Source: Bacteroides sp. 214 (lineage in GTDB: Bacteria > Bacteroidota > Bacteroidia > Bacteroidales > Bacteroidaceae). From it: a DNA stretch of 64,000 bases. The position numbers and the translations under genes were made by a program. Below the pieces are notes generated by a model that saw only the letters and a list, made by a program, of their open reading frames with translations, was not told where the DNA came from and did not search any database. Location of the stretch: assembly GCF_010501015.1 (NCBI RefSeq), contig NZ_QVML01000002.1:434001-498000 (forward strand). Direction: 5' to 3'. Positions 33,438 to 42,574 of this stretch are shown here, piece after piece; position 1 is the stretch's first letter; the number at the start of each line of letters is the position of its first letter.

Positions 33438-33848
33438 ATGGAAATAGACTTAAACATTTTGGGATATAAATTCACGCATAAACCTTTGTTGATCGGCGGA
33501 AAAGCAATGGAGTATTATGGCTTGCGTAAATCCGGGTTAGATATTGATTTTGTAGTACATAGTGAAGACCATGAAGCGCTAAAGAATAAATATCCAAATA
33601 ACATCAAGGATCTGTGTGGTGATATCGGAATATGCGAATATAGTTTTGAAATGTGGAACCAAATATGCACGTTTGATTATGATTATCTGAAAGAAAACGG
33701 TGTAGTTGAGCAGAACTATATTGCGATTTCTTTAGAAAAATTATTATTCTTGAAGGCTTTGGCAATGGAACTTCCTAAGTATCACAAAGATTTGGAATTA
33801 GTTGTTGAACTAATACTGGAAAAAGCATATAAACAAGATAAACGATGA
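33438..33848 (+). CDS. Minimal nucleotidyltransferase-like protein
   Basis: 136 aa with LLIGGKAMEYYGLRKSGLDIDFVV, the G-G..x9-D-x-D arrangement of nucleotidyltransferase (NTase) folds as in AbiEii. The rest (EKLLFLKALAMELPKYHKDLELVV) is a helical support. Small NTases of this kind act as toxins or antibiotic-inactivating enzymes; no partner HTH gene is seen. The stop overlaps the start of a 26-codon fragment. Confidence 0.7.
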   Translation: MEIDLNILGYKFTHKPLLIGGKAMEYYGLRKSGLDIDFVVHSEDHEALKNKYPNNIKDLCGDIGICEYSFEMWNQICTFDYDYLKENGVVEQNYIAISLEKLLFLKALAMELPKYHKDLELVVELILEKAYKQDKR

Positions 33849-33925
33849 AGTTGACTTTTGATGAAATAGAGAATACAACGAGAGTTAAGATTGATCATTA
33901 TTTTCTAATAGCAAGCAAGAATTGA
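33845..33925 (+). pseudogene. 26-codon fragment overlapping the NTase gene
   Basis: MKLTFDEIENTTRVKIDHYF followed by a short tail to TGA. The ATGA overlap with the NTase stop suggests it was once a coupled second gene; what remains looks like the beginning of a small conserved protein. Very low information. Confidence 0.35.
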
Positions 33926-33973
33926 TTCTGTATAGATATTCCCAAGTTTTATTGATCACGTCATAAATATATC

Positions 33974-34004
33974 AAACACCCAAGTTCACCCAACTTGGGT
34001 GTTT
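33974..34004 (+). terminator. Terminator closing the cargo block
   Basis: AAACACCCAAGTT (33974-33986) pairs perfectly with AACTTGGGTGTTT (33992-34004), followed by a T-rich run. It insulates the xis-like genes from cargo transcription. Confidence 0.8.
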
Positions 34005-34130
34005 GTCTTTTTAGGGGTATTTACACTATTTTTCGCTTGATTGTCTTACTGGCAATGATGGCTAAAAATGACAATAGAAAGAGTAATTATTTATACAATA
34101 GCATATTACTGTTAAATCAAAGAAAATTCG

Positions 34131-34183
34131 TACCCAACTTGGGTAAACTTGTGAAATCGACATTTCATTACTTCCGACCTTTG
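34131..34183 (+). promoter_or_regulatory. Candidate RteC operator and xis promoter
   Basis: A 15-bp palindrome TACCCAA-C-TTGGGTA (34131-34145) lies about 30-45 bases before a -7-like box GACCTTTG (34176-34183). The position is right for an activator site, and in CTnDOT RteC is known to bind an inverted repeat upstream of the xis2c promoter. CCCAACTTGGGT also occurs within the terminator at 33974-34004. Confidence 0.55.
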
Positions 34184-34206
34184 CATCGAATCAATAAGTA
34201 AGGAAC

Positions 34207-34521
34207 ATGAAAGTAATAACCATAGAATCGGAAGCGTATAAAAGTCTGGTGCGAAAAATCGAGCGTATTCATTCCGAAATAAAAAAGCAGGCGAAAGAGA
34301 GTGCAATCCCTCAACCCGATCCTTCGGAGGTTTGGGTAAGCGACCAAGAAGCCGCAACCATATTGCAGGTGAGCCGCCGCACCATGCAGCGATTACGCAG
34401 TAACGGGAATATAACCTATTCAATCCGGGGCGGTAAAGCGAGATACACATTGGCAGAAGTTAAACGCCTGCTATCTGGTCGAGTAATTAGGAACGATAAA
34501 ACGAAAGGAGGCAAGCCATGA
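34207..34521 (+). CDS. Xis2c-like helix-turn-helix protein
   Basis: 104 aa. The MerR/excisionase-type HTH is in the second half: VSDQEAATILQVSRRTMQRL, then SNGNITYSIRGGKARYTLAEVKRLL. The N-terminus is helical. It overlaps the next gene by four bases (ATGA). In CTnDOT two such small proteins (Xis2c, Xis2d) bend att DNA for excision and help control transfer genes. It follows a rteC gene and precedes a topB/exc gene on the same strand, as in CTnDOT. Confidence 0.8.
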   Translation: MKVITIESEAYKSLVRKIERIHSEIKKQAKESAIPQPDPSEVWVSDQEAATILQVSRRTMQRLRSNGNITYSIRGGKARYTLAEVKRLLSGRVIRNDKTKGGKP

Positions 34522-34850
34522 GTGAGGAAGACGAAGGATTGAGAGACTGGATGCAGGAATGGTTCGAGCAATTCATGGGGCGTTTTGACCGATTGGATAA
34601 GTTCATGGATATAATGAGCGGACGGCATAACGTATTGAATGGCGAACGGCTTTTAGATAATCAGGATTTATGCCAACTACTGAACGTAAGTAAACGGACA
34701 CTGCAACGCTACCGTTCTGCGGGTGAACTGACCTACATAACCATACACCACAAGATATTTTATACGGAGAAAAACGTAGAGAAATTCATCCGTGACCATT
34801 TCGCCAAAGGAGATAATAATAGCGAAACAGAACTTGAACCATCCGGTTAG
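34518..34850 (+). CDS. Xis2d-like helix-turn-helix protein
   Basis: 110 aa with an acidic N-terminus, RHNVLNGERLLDNQDLCQLL and the HTH NVSKRTLQRYRSAGELTYI, then KIFYTEKNVEKFI. It is a clear relative of the 42284-42562 protein, which has LDGEQLLDNQDLMFLLKVS at the same place. Start overlaps the upstream HTH gene. Together the two form the excision pair of this module. Confidence 0.8.
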   Translation: MSEEDEGLRDWMQEWFEQFMGRFDRLDKFMDIMSGRHNVLNGERLLDNQDLCQLLNVSKRTLQRYRSAGELTYITIHHKIFYTEKNVEKFIRDHFAKGDNNSETELEPSG

Positions 34851-34937
34851 TTTTTCATTTTTTTGATTATTTGATGTTTAGAACCCCGTACTGTCGTGAG
34901 ATAGAGCGGGGCTCGCTATTTTTGACAGACACTAAAA

Positions 34938-34957
34938 AAGGCGGACTGCTCCGCCTT
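34938..34957 (-). terminator. Terminator between the HTH pair and ardA
   Basis: AAGGCGG (34938-34944) pairs with CCGCCTT (34951-34957). T-run lies on the minus strand, so it mainly stops ardA transcription. Confidence 0.7.
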
Positions 34958-34977
34958 GAAAACCGTTTCCGGTTCAG

Positions 34978-35505
34978 TTATGAGTGCCGGAACACATAAC
35001 CGTCATCGAACCAGTAGTCGGTCATAAATAAATCGCGTGCGAACTTTTCATAGTCAAAGTAAGTTTTCGCAAATTCCGGCAGGTCGTAGCATTCTTCAAC
35101 GACTTCATACGCATAATCTTCTTCATCTTTGTATGCCCCCTGAAAATCATCCTCGAAGGAGGAAATCAGGTCGTTTATATCTTTGGAACTAAGATCGTAG
35201 TTTTCGTGGTTCAGCCAGACCTCGAATGCTACCTTTTTATCATCGTCCATATCGTCTATGGCTTCGATAATTTCAAATATGTTATCGGACAGCCAGCTTT
35301 CTCCTATTAACCCGGAGGGTATATATTCCCAATCCTGAAACATCAGTTCCGGGTCTTCCTCGTCCTTGTGTAACTCGCGGCAAGCCTCGTAAAATTCTTC
35401 TTTATCGGAATAATCCGAAAGGTCTAACCACTTACCGAAAATTGAACCTTCATTATACTTAGCGTAAGTTCCTACATAAATCCGTGCTTCTGATATATTT
35501 TCCAT
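34978..35505 (-). CDS. ardA: ArdA-type antirestriction protein
   Basis: 175 aa, strongly acidic (many Glu and Asp), starting MENISEARIYVGTYAKYNEG. IYVGTYAKYNEGSIFGKW, LHKDEEDPELMFQDWE and the C-terminal FARDLFMTDYWFDDGYVF are ArdA hallmarks. ArdA mimics B-form DNA and blocks type I restriction enzymes, helping a transferred element survive entry. It is encoded on the opposite strand to the neighbouring excision genes, with its own terminator. Confidence 0.92.
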   Translation of the reverse strand: MENISEARIYVGTYAKYNEGSIFGKWLDLSDYSDKEEFYEACRELHKDEEDPELMFQDWEYIPSGLIGESWLSDNIFEIIEAIDDMDDDKKVAFEVWLNHENYDLSSKDINDLISSFEDDFQGAYKDEEDYAYEVVEECYDLPEFAKTYFDYEKFARDLFMTDYWFDDGYVFRHS

Positions 35506-35945
35506 AACCTTAATTTTTAATCGGCATCTGCCGGGTTGATTTTTTATTCAGGTGCATTTTCGGTGTAGGGATTAGGGCTGTCAAGTATTCACGGATAAAA
35601 TACTACCCTGAACTTATATGGCGTGGAGATTTTTCAGTGAACCTGCAAGGCTTGTACTTTACTGCCCGTTAAGATTCCGTAAACACCTTTGCGCCATGAT
35701 AGAAAATAACCCACCGGAGCAGTTGCCGTATGTGTAAGTTGGAAAATGAAAGAAGCTGGATTTTTAATGCTTACGCCTATGAATGATGGTTTTTATTTAA
35801 TGATGTGGTTTCCTGTCTTAACCGATAAGGAAGATAAAAGATGCTGCCGTTTCAACCGAACGAAAGAAGAACCGTTAATAGTAAAAGATTGGGAATACCT
35901 GGTTTATAGGGGGAAAACGATGTCGCTTTTATTTATAAATGCGAG
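35506..35945. other. Intergenic region between ardA and the cation transporter
   Basis: Contains the ardA promoter area on the right of the gene and a short plus-strand frame at 35746-35952 (68 aa, MKEAGFLMLTPMNDGFYLMM...). That frame has no recognised family and could be a remnant; its end overlaps the promoter of the next gene. No clear terminator or repeat seen. Confidence 0.4.
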
Positions 35946-35968
35946 CTTATGATATGGACTAAAAGTGG

Positions 35969-35976
35969 TATCTTTG
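35969..35976 (+). promoter_or_regulatory. -7 box of the cation transporter gene
   Basis: TATCTTTG matches TAnnTTTG and lies 23 bases before the ATG at 36000. Confidence 0.65.
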
Positions 35977-35999
35977 TAGGCCGCAATTATGTGATTAAT

Positions 36000-36794
36000 A
36001 TGCAACAAACGACCTTTCGTATAGATAAAATGGATTGTCCTTGTGAGGAAAATCTTATCCGCATGAAATTGGCGGAAATAACTACGATTGAGAAATTGGA
36101 GTTTAACCTATCCGGGCGAACGCTCGATGTATGGCATACTGGGGAAGTAGAACCGATTTCGGCAGAACTCGATTCACTTAATTTAGGATCGCACCTTGTT
36201 GTTTCCGTTGAGGAAAAAGGAGAAGTTATAGCAGAAGATGATTCCCGGCAACGAAAAGTCCTATGGATAGTCCTTGCTATTAATTTCGGTTTCTTTCTTA
36301 TAGAAATGACAACCGGGCTTATTTCCCGGTCTATGGGCTTGGTTGCCGACAGCCTCGATATGTTAGCTGATACGTTGGTCTATGGTATGAGCCTAATGGT
36401 AGTCGGCGCTGCAATTGCGAAGAAAAAACGGGTGGCATTGTGGAGTGGGATTCTACAAATAATCCTCGCTTTGCTCGGTTTATCGGAGGTTATCCGGCGA
36501 TTTGTAGGTTTGGAAGTTATACCGGAGTTTCAAGCCATGATTGGAATTTCGCTATTGGCTTTAGCGGCAAACTCCGTATGTCTTTGGTTGTTACAACGCA
36601 CCCAAAGTAAAGATGCACACATGAAAGCAAGTATTATTTTCTCGGCGAACGATGTTATTATAAATATTGGGGTTATCGTTGCCGGGTTACTCGTTTGGTG
36701 GTTTGGGAGCAATCTACCTGACTTGATTATTGGTATAATAATATTTCTGATAGTGATACGCGGTGCTGTCCGTATTCTGAAACTTTCAAGGTAG
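36000..36794 (+). CDS. CDF-type cation transporter with HMA-like N-terminus
   Basis: 264 aa from MQQTTFRIDKMDCPCEENLI. The first 70 residues look like a heavy-metal-associated (HMA-like) fold, with MDCPC as the metal site. From about residue 85 there are five or six hydrophobic helices (VLWIVLAINFGFFLIEM, GLVADSLDMLADTLVYGMSL, FSANDVIINIGVIVAGLLV) with the D-x3-D pairs of cation diffusion facilitators (SLDMLAD, AND). Zn/Co/Cd/Fe export is typical. Preceded by its own promoter. Confidence 0.85.
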   Translation: MQQTTFRIDKMDCPCEENLIRMKLAEITTIEKLEFNLSGRTLDVWHTGEVEPISAELDSLNLGSHLVVSVEEKGEVIAEDDSRQRKVLWIVLAINFGFFLIEMTTGLISRSMGLVADSLDMLADTLVYGMSLMVVGAAIAKKKRVALWSGILQIILALLGLSEVIRRFVGLEVIPEFQAMIGISLLALAANSVCLWLLQRTQSKDAHMKASIIFSANDVIINIGVIVAGLLVWWFGSNLPDLIIGIIIFLIVIRGAVRILKLSR

Positions 36795-36807
36795 CAAATA
36801 CAAAAAA

Positions 36808-36834
36808 GGCATCCGAAGCCTTGCCCCGGATGCC
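36808..36834 (-). terminator. Terminator downstream of the minus-strand topB
   Basis: GGCATCCG (36808-36815) pairs with CGGATGCC (36827-36834). The T-run follows on the minus strand. Confidence 0.65.
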
Positions 36835-36979
36835 CACCACTAAAAGATCAATGTTAAACGACTATTCCGAATCGTAAAACAAAGTCTTTCAGTGGCAAAG
36901 ATACGATTAAGCGAGAACAGTGCAAAATTCATTTTAGCATTGTCGAGCGTGAGTATCTTATGAAAAGATAATGAAGATT

Positions 36980-38809
36980 TTACTTAGAACGTCGTTTTTT
37001 GCTACCTCCTTTATTATGCGGGAACTCAAAGACAGTTTTATAGTCCGCATCGAATTTAACCGCTGCCTCGAAAGTGCTTCCGGTCTTACTGCTTACAAAA
37101 CCTTTAATAAGGGCGGTCTTGCCGTTCATCAAGAGGTCTGTAAGTTGCCCGTCCGTCAGTTCCTTTTTAGCAATGGAACGCCATACGGTAAGCCCACAGG
37201 CTTCATTCTGACACTTGGCGACTTTATTATAGATAACTACATTCCCGCTCTTGCATTTCGGGCAAGGGCATGACTGGCGGTTATCCTGCCGTTCAAAAGT
37301 CATATCAAGCAATTCGGACGTTATCTGCGAAGCATAAACCTCTATTGCTTTATGGAATGTCAATGCCTCCATATCGCCCGATGCTATCTTATTCAGGGCT
37401 TGTTCCCATTGCCCTGTCATGGCAACGTCCGCTATCTTCTTGTCCTTTACCGCCAGATAGACCACCAGCCCTTTGTTAGTCGGGACAAGGGATTTCTTTT
37501 CACGGGTGATATACTCGCGGGAAAACAGAGTTTCAATAATGGCAGCACGAGTAGCGGGTGTTCCGATACCGCAATCCTTCATCGCTTCGCGCTCTTCCTC
37601 GTTCTCTACCTCTTTACCTGCGCTCTCCATCGCCGCCAGCAATGAACTCTCCGTGTGAAGCGGTCGGGGCTTGGTCTGCTTCTCCTGAATTTCGCAATCG
37701 CGGACAGATAGACTATCACCTTCTATGAGGGCGGGTAAAACTGCCGTATCGTCCTCATCGTTTGGCTCGTCCTTAAAGTTAAATACTGACCTCCAACCGG
37801 GGACGAGCGTAACGCTCCCTTTGCAGGAGAAGTGTACGCCGCCCGCGTCAAGCGAAACGGTGGTGTTCTCTTTGATGCAACCCTCGCCGAAGGCTTCAAG
37901 CATACGCCCGGCAACCATATCGTAGATAAGCTGTTCGTCTTTGGATAATCCGGTAGCCGGATCTTCCGTAATAATCAGCGCATGGTGATCGGTAACTTTT
38001 GTATCGTCCACCGAACGAGTATTAAGCGTTGTATCGAATCTGCTGTCAATATACGCACCAAAAAGAGGATGTGAACGAAGCATAGCAATCAGGTGCGGTA
38101 TTTCCTCCAGTACGTCTTCGGAGATATAACGGCTGCCTGTTCGGGGGTACGAGATTTTCTTCGCTTCATACAATATCTGTGCTATTGTCAGCGTCTTGTC
38201 TGCCGAAAACCCATGCTTACTATTGGCTTCCTTTTGAAGCGTGGTAAGGTCGTACAGCAAGGGTGGTTCTTGATTGACCTCCTTACACTCCACGCCTGTA
38301 ACCTTAACCGCTCCGGCAGCTTTGACCTGTGCCGTTACTTCTTCGGCAATGGTTCGGGTAACGAATTTATCCACCGAAAGGGCGGGAAAAGCCACCGCAT
38401 CTTTCGCCGTATGCAGTTTCAGACGGAAATAGGTTTGCGGCTTGAAATCCTTGTTTTCAAGGTATCGGCTGCAAATAATCGCCAGTGTCGGGGTCTGCAC
38501 CCTGCCGAGCGACCAGACACCATACCCTGCGGATATAGAAAGTGCCTGACTTGCGTTAATGCCGACAAGCCAATCAGCGGTACTGCGGGCTTTCGCCGAA
38601 GCATAGAGGTTATCGTAATCACTTCCGGGGCGTAAGGTTTGAAAACCGTCTTTGATTGCTCTGTCGGTAAGTGAGCTTATCCACAAACGGCGGAACGGAA
38701 GTGAACTGCCTATATATTCAAATATATAGCGGAATATGAGTTCTCCTTCTCTTTTATCACAACTAATGATAATAGGGAAGGTGAACTGATATTTAGGTAT
38801 ATCTACCAA
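36980..38809 (-). pseudogene. topB: topB/exc topoisomerase III, 5-prime truncated (copy A)
   Basis: The frame contains DKREGELIFRYIFEYIG then FRRLWISSL, the end of the TOPRIM domain, SYPRTGSRYIS with the catalytic Tyr, and a C-terminal zinc-finger part (CPCPKCKSGNVVIYN, CQNEACGL). The residues before SCDKREGEL are only the antisense of copy B, so the N-terminal part of TOPRIM is missing. In CTnDOT the exc gene, a topoisomerase III, belongs to the excision operon. Both copies being cut at the same codon is discussed in the findings. Confidence 0.82.
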
Positions 38810-40519
38810 TATCTTGAGTGCCGGAAACCTTTCGTCCGCTTATGGATAAGCAGCTTGACGGATAAAGCCATCCGGGACGGATTGCAGAATCTCAAGGACG
38901 GGACAATGTACGATAACCTTTTCCGGTCGGCAAAGGCAAGAAGCGAAGCAGATTGGCTTATCGGCATTAATGCTTCCCAAGCGTTAAGTATAGCTGCCGG
39001 AAGAGGGACATATTCTTTGGGACGGGTACAGACACCCACGCTGGCGATGATATGTTCCCGTTATCTTGAAAACAAGAACTTCGTTCCACAGAAGTATTGG
39101 CAACTGAAATTACACACCGGGAAAGACAGCATCGAGTTTTCGGCCCTTTCAGAAGAAAAATTCGATAACCAGCAACCTGCCATCGACAAGCTGCAAATAA
39201 TAAAGGATAACGGTCAGGTGCAGGTTAAATCGGTAGACTGTAAGGAAGTGAACCAAGAACCACCACTCTTGTATGACCTTACCACATTACAAAAGGAAGC
39301 CAATACGAAACTTAATTTTTCAGCAGATAAAACGCTGTCCATTGCACAAAAACTGTATGAAGGCAAGCTGATTTCATACCCCCGTACCGGAAGCCGTTAT
39401 ATATCACAAGACGTTTTCGATGAAATACCGGAACGTATTTCCCTGCTGGAAACTTACGACCGGTTTGCCGGCTACGCAAAATCAATGAATGGTAGCAACC
39501 TGAATCGACGTTCGGTGGACGATAAGAAAGTTACTGACCACCACGCCCTGATTATTACCGAAAATAAGCCCGGAAGTTTACAAGCGGATGAACAGGCAAT
39601 ATATGAACTGGTTGCCGGAAGGATGCTGGAAGCTTTTTCGGAAAAGTGTGTCAAGGAAGTTACTTCAATTTCTCTCACCAGTGGCGAGAGTATTTTTGCA
39701 GTGAAAGGAACAGTAATAAAGTATGCCGGGTGGCGGGCTGTTTTCAACGTCCAAGAAGAATGCGAAGAAAATACCGTTTTACCAGCATTAAAAGAAGGTG
39801 AAAATTTACCCCTCTCCGATATTGAGTTACTGGAAAAGCAGACTAAGCCCAAGCCGTTACATACGGAAAGTTCTTTGTTGTCGGCTATGGAAAATGCAGG
39901 AAAGGAACTGGAAGATGCAGAACTGAAAGCCAGTATGAAGGATTCCGGTATCGGTACGCCAGCGACACGGGCAGCGATTATTGAAACTCTCTTTACCCGC
40001 CAGTATATTATCCGGGAGAAGAAAGCCCTTGTGCCGACCGAAAAGGGACTGGCGGTTTACGATGTAGTTCGGGACAAGAAAATTGCTGATGTGGAAATGA
40101 CAGGTATGTGGGAAAACGCACTATCCAAGATTGAAAGCGGGGAAATGAATCCCGACACCTTCCATAAAAGTACAGAAGTTCATGCTTCACAGATAATCAG
40201 CGAACTTTTAGGGGTACAGTTCACCTTATCAACGCAGCAGGATTTAACCTGTCCGAAATGCGGAACAGGTCGGATCCTGTTGTATCCGAAAGTGGCAAAG
40301 TGTGATAATGCTGATTGTGGGCTGGTTATCTTCCGAAACAAAAGCGATAAGCAATTAACGGATAAGCAGGTTACGGAACTGGTAACAGCGAAGAAAACAG
40401 GAGTGATAAAAGGCTTCAAGAGTAAAGCCGGAGAGCCCTTCGATGCTTCACTGGCTTTTGACGACCAGTTCAACGTGGTATTCGTTTTCCCTGAAAAGAA
40501 AGGGAAATCAAGGAAATAA
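38765..40519 (+). pseudogene. topB: topB/exc topoisomerase III, 5-prime truncated (copy B)
   Basis: In frame from NDNREGELIFRYIYQYLEC and RKPFVRLWISSLTDKAIRDG to the stop at 40519. It retains VNQEPPLLYDLTTLQKEA, SYPRTGSRYISQ with the catalytic Tyr, and zinc-finger cysteines (CPKCGTGRILLYPK, CDNADCGL). No start codon at a sensible site; the TTG at 38855 could be used only for an inactive fragment. Close relative of copy A, opposite orientation, and cut at the same motif. Confidence 0.82.
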
Positions 40520-40600
40520 TCTGAAGTTCCGTATCTTTACCACAGAAAATTCCATTATGAATAGAATTTATGCTATCCGTGATTGAGGATTTTTGTGGTT

Positions 40601-40629
40601 AGCACCCGGTGGGGACACTGGGTGCTTTT
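40601..40629 (+). terminator. Terminator after topB copy B
   Basis: AGCACCCGGTG pairs with CACTGGGTGCT (one mismatch), then TTTTC. Confidence 0.7.
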
Positions 40630-40659
40630 CGTAAAAGCTATTTATGTAGAATAATAGAA

Positions 40660-42300
40660 ATGAGTACAGATATAAAAAACAAAATTATAGTTCCGAAAGA
40701 CTTGCATGACTCTAAATTGCTATGCTTTCTTCATCCTAATAGATTTGAGACTGAGGATGAAAAACAAGCTGTTGAATTATTACATAAAATTTGCATGACA
40801 AATCTAACTGATTTCCATGAGTCAAATCAAATTAGAGATTTAATCCTAACAGAGGAAGAACAGAAGCTTGTTTTATTTCACGAATGGAATAATTCTGAAA
40901 ACGCAGAAGTGAAATCACGCTGTAGTGATGTTCTGTGTAGATTTGAGAAAGACAAACGTTTTGTAAAAGTAACAACATCAAACAATTATCTTGTCGCTTA
41001 TCAGTTCTTTGGTGAGATTGAATTTTTAATCCGCTCAATTACAGTTCGTGATATCAAGATTCTTAATACTGATGTTTTTTTGAAAGATATCATATCTGCA
41101 ATTAATGATAAATTTAGTCATCCATTTTGGATTCAGAGAGTTGTCGATTCTATAAAAAAATCATACCCTGTAGAAAAACTTGAAAAATTATGCAATTATA
41201 TTGAATGTCAAAAAAACAGCTTGGTTGACGGTAGTTATTCCGAAAAAAGAGAGTATATAAAAGCCCAATACTCACTTAAAGTAATAAGTAAGCAGATATT
41301 TCATAAAGAGATGGCTTTATGTTTTGAGAATGAAGCAGATGCTACTGTAAACAATAAAGAACCGAATACTTTTTATCCGAATTTAGTTGATGTTTACCAA
41401 AATGCATATAATGAAATTTTTCAAATTAAAAATCAAGCACCTGAAGAATTTGAAAGGATAAAAGGTAAGTTGCTACAAGAAAAGTCTGATTTTATGGAAA
41501 TGCTTTCTCTCTGTGGTATTAAAACTCAAATGAAACTTTCTGATGATTTCATTAAAAGTGTAGAAAAATCCATTTCAAAAATTACTATAGGTAATTTTAT
41601 TGACACAATTAACCTGATGCTTTCAATTCCTTTCATGACTTCGGAAGAAGTCTGCGCCTATGAAGCAGCAGTGAGAAAGGCAAGCCCTATGTCTTCTATG
41701 CTTGGCCACAATCAGTTAGATAAAAAGGGAAATGTCGTAGGCATAGCAGAGTCAGAGAAGTCATTAAAAACAGAAGCTCATATTTATTTTCGACAAAAAA
41801 GACTGTATGCAATATGGACATATATCAATCTTCATCAATGGTCAAATATAAAATCGGAAGAGGATTTAATCTATTTCTATTTGCAAAATGAAAAACCAGC
41901 ATATATAGAAGACGAAAACTTGATATTTTGGACTAAAGGAATTGTTGCAGGCTTAAATAAAGACTTTATAAGTGCATCTCATATCCTAATGCCATATTTA
42001 GAACATGCTTTACATAATATTGCTGAAATCACAAAGGGAAACATAACTACTTTAGAGAAAAAACGTCAAGAGGCTCCTTCTTTAGGTGTAATTTTTCCGA
42101 TGCTTCAAGATGTAATTGACGAAGAGATACTATATGAAATAGAATCCTTTCTACAAAATGGGATAGATGTCAATTTTAGGAATAATTTGTCTCATGGACT
42201 TCTAACCCATTTTGAAATTGAAAAATATGGAATCTATTTGTGGTGGATATGCTTAAAGCTGTATTTTGAGGGAAAGAATATGATTAAAATCGCTCCCTAA
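40660..42300 (+). CDS. DUF4209-type protein with HEPN-like motif
   Basis: 546 aa from MSTDIKNKIIVPKDLHDS. The N-terminal two-thirds is helical and without a recognised fold. The C-terminal part (HILMPYLEHALHNIAEITKG, LGVIFPMLQDVIDEEI, VNFRNNLSHGLLTHFEIEKY) follows DUF4209, including RNNLSH, an R-x4-H arrangement of HEPN nucleases and of some defence proteins. Its end overlaps convergent 42284-42562 by 17 bases. Lower GC than its neighbours, and placed between two excision modules, suggests late acquisition; a phage-defence role is possible. Confidence 0.65.
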   Translation: MSTDIKNKIIVPKDLHDSKLLCFLHPNRFETEDEKQAVELLHKICMTNLTDFHESNQIRDLILTEEEQKLVLFHEWNNSENAEVKSRCSDVLCRFEKDKRFVKVTTSNNYLVAYQFFGEIEFLIRSITVRDIKILNTDVFLKDIISAINDKFSHPFWIQRVVDSIKKSYPVEKLEKLCNYIECQKNSLVDGSYSEKREYIKAQYSLKVISKQIFHKEMALCFENEADATVNNKEPNTFYPNLVDVYQNAYNEIFQIKNQAPEEFERIKGKLLQEKSDFMEMLSLCGIKTQMKLSDDFIKSVEKSISKITIGNFIDTINLMLSIPFMTSEEVCAYEAAVRKASPMSSMLGHNQLDKKGNVVGIAESEKSLKTEAHIYFRQKRLYAIWTYINLHQWSNIKSEEDLIYFYLQNEKPAYIEDENLIFWTKGIVAGLNKDFISASHILMPYLEHALHNIAEITKGNITTLEKKRQEAPSLGVIFPMLQDVIDEEILYEIESFLQNGIDVNFRNNLSHGLLTHFEIEKYGIYLWWICLKLYFEGKNMIKIAP

Positions 42301-42562
42301 TCAGTTTGTGTACATCCGAAGCCTTATAGTAACACCTGCCATCATCTAACTTTATATAGGGTAGAATACCTTTTGCCCGATAGCGTTGAAGTGTTCGAAG
42401 GCTGACTTTCAGTAAAAACATTAAATCCTGATTATCCAAAAGCTGTTCGCCGTCCAAGCAATTACGCTGGGTTGTCAATCGTTCGATTTTCTTGTCTGAC
42501 ATATCGAACCTGTCCATTATACGTTCCATCCAAGCGATGAATGTTTCTCTATCTATATGCAT
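42284..42562 (-). CDS. Helix-turn-helix protein of the second excision module
   Basis: 92 aa, MHIDRETFIAWMERIMDRF. The HTH is LDNQDLMFLLKVSLRTLQRY followed by GILPYIKLDDGRCYY, close to the protein at 34518-34850. It is the last gene of the primase unit with 12 bases between. Xis2d-like; likely an excision or regulatory protein. Confidence 0.78.
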   Translation of the reverse strand: MHIDRETFIAWMERIMDRFDMSDKKIERLTTQRNCLDGEQLLDNQDLMFLLKVSLRTLQRYRAKGILPYIKLDDGRCYYKASDVHKLIRERF

Positions 42563-42574
42563 AACTATAACTGA

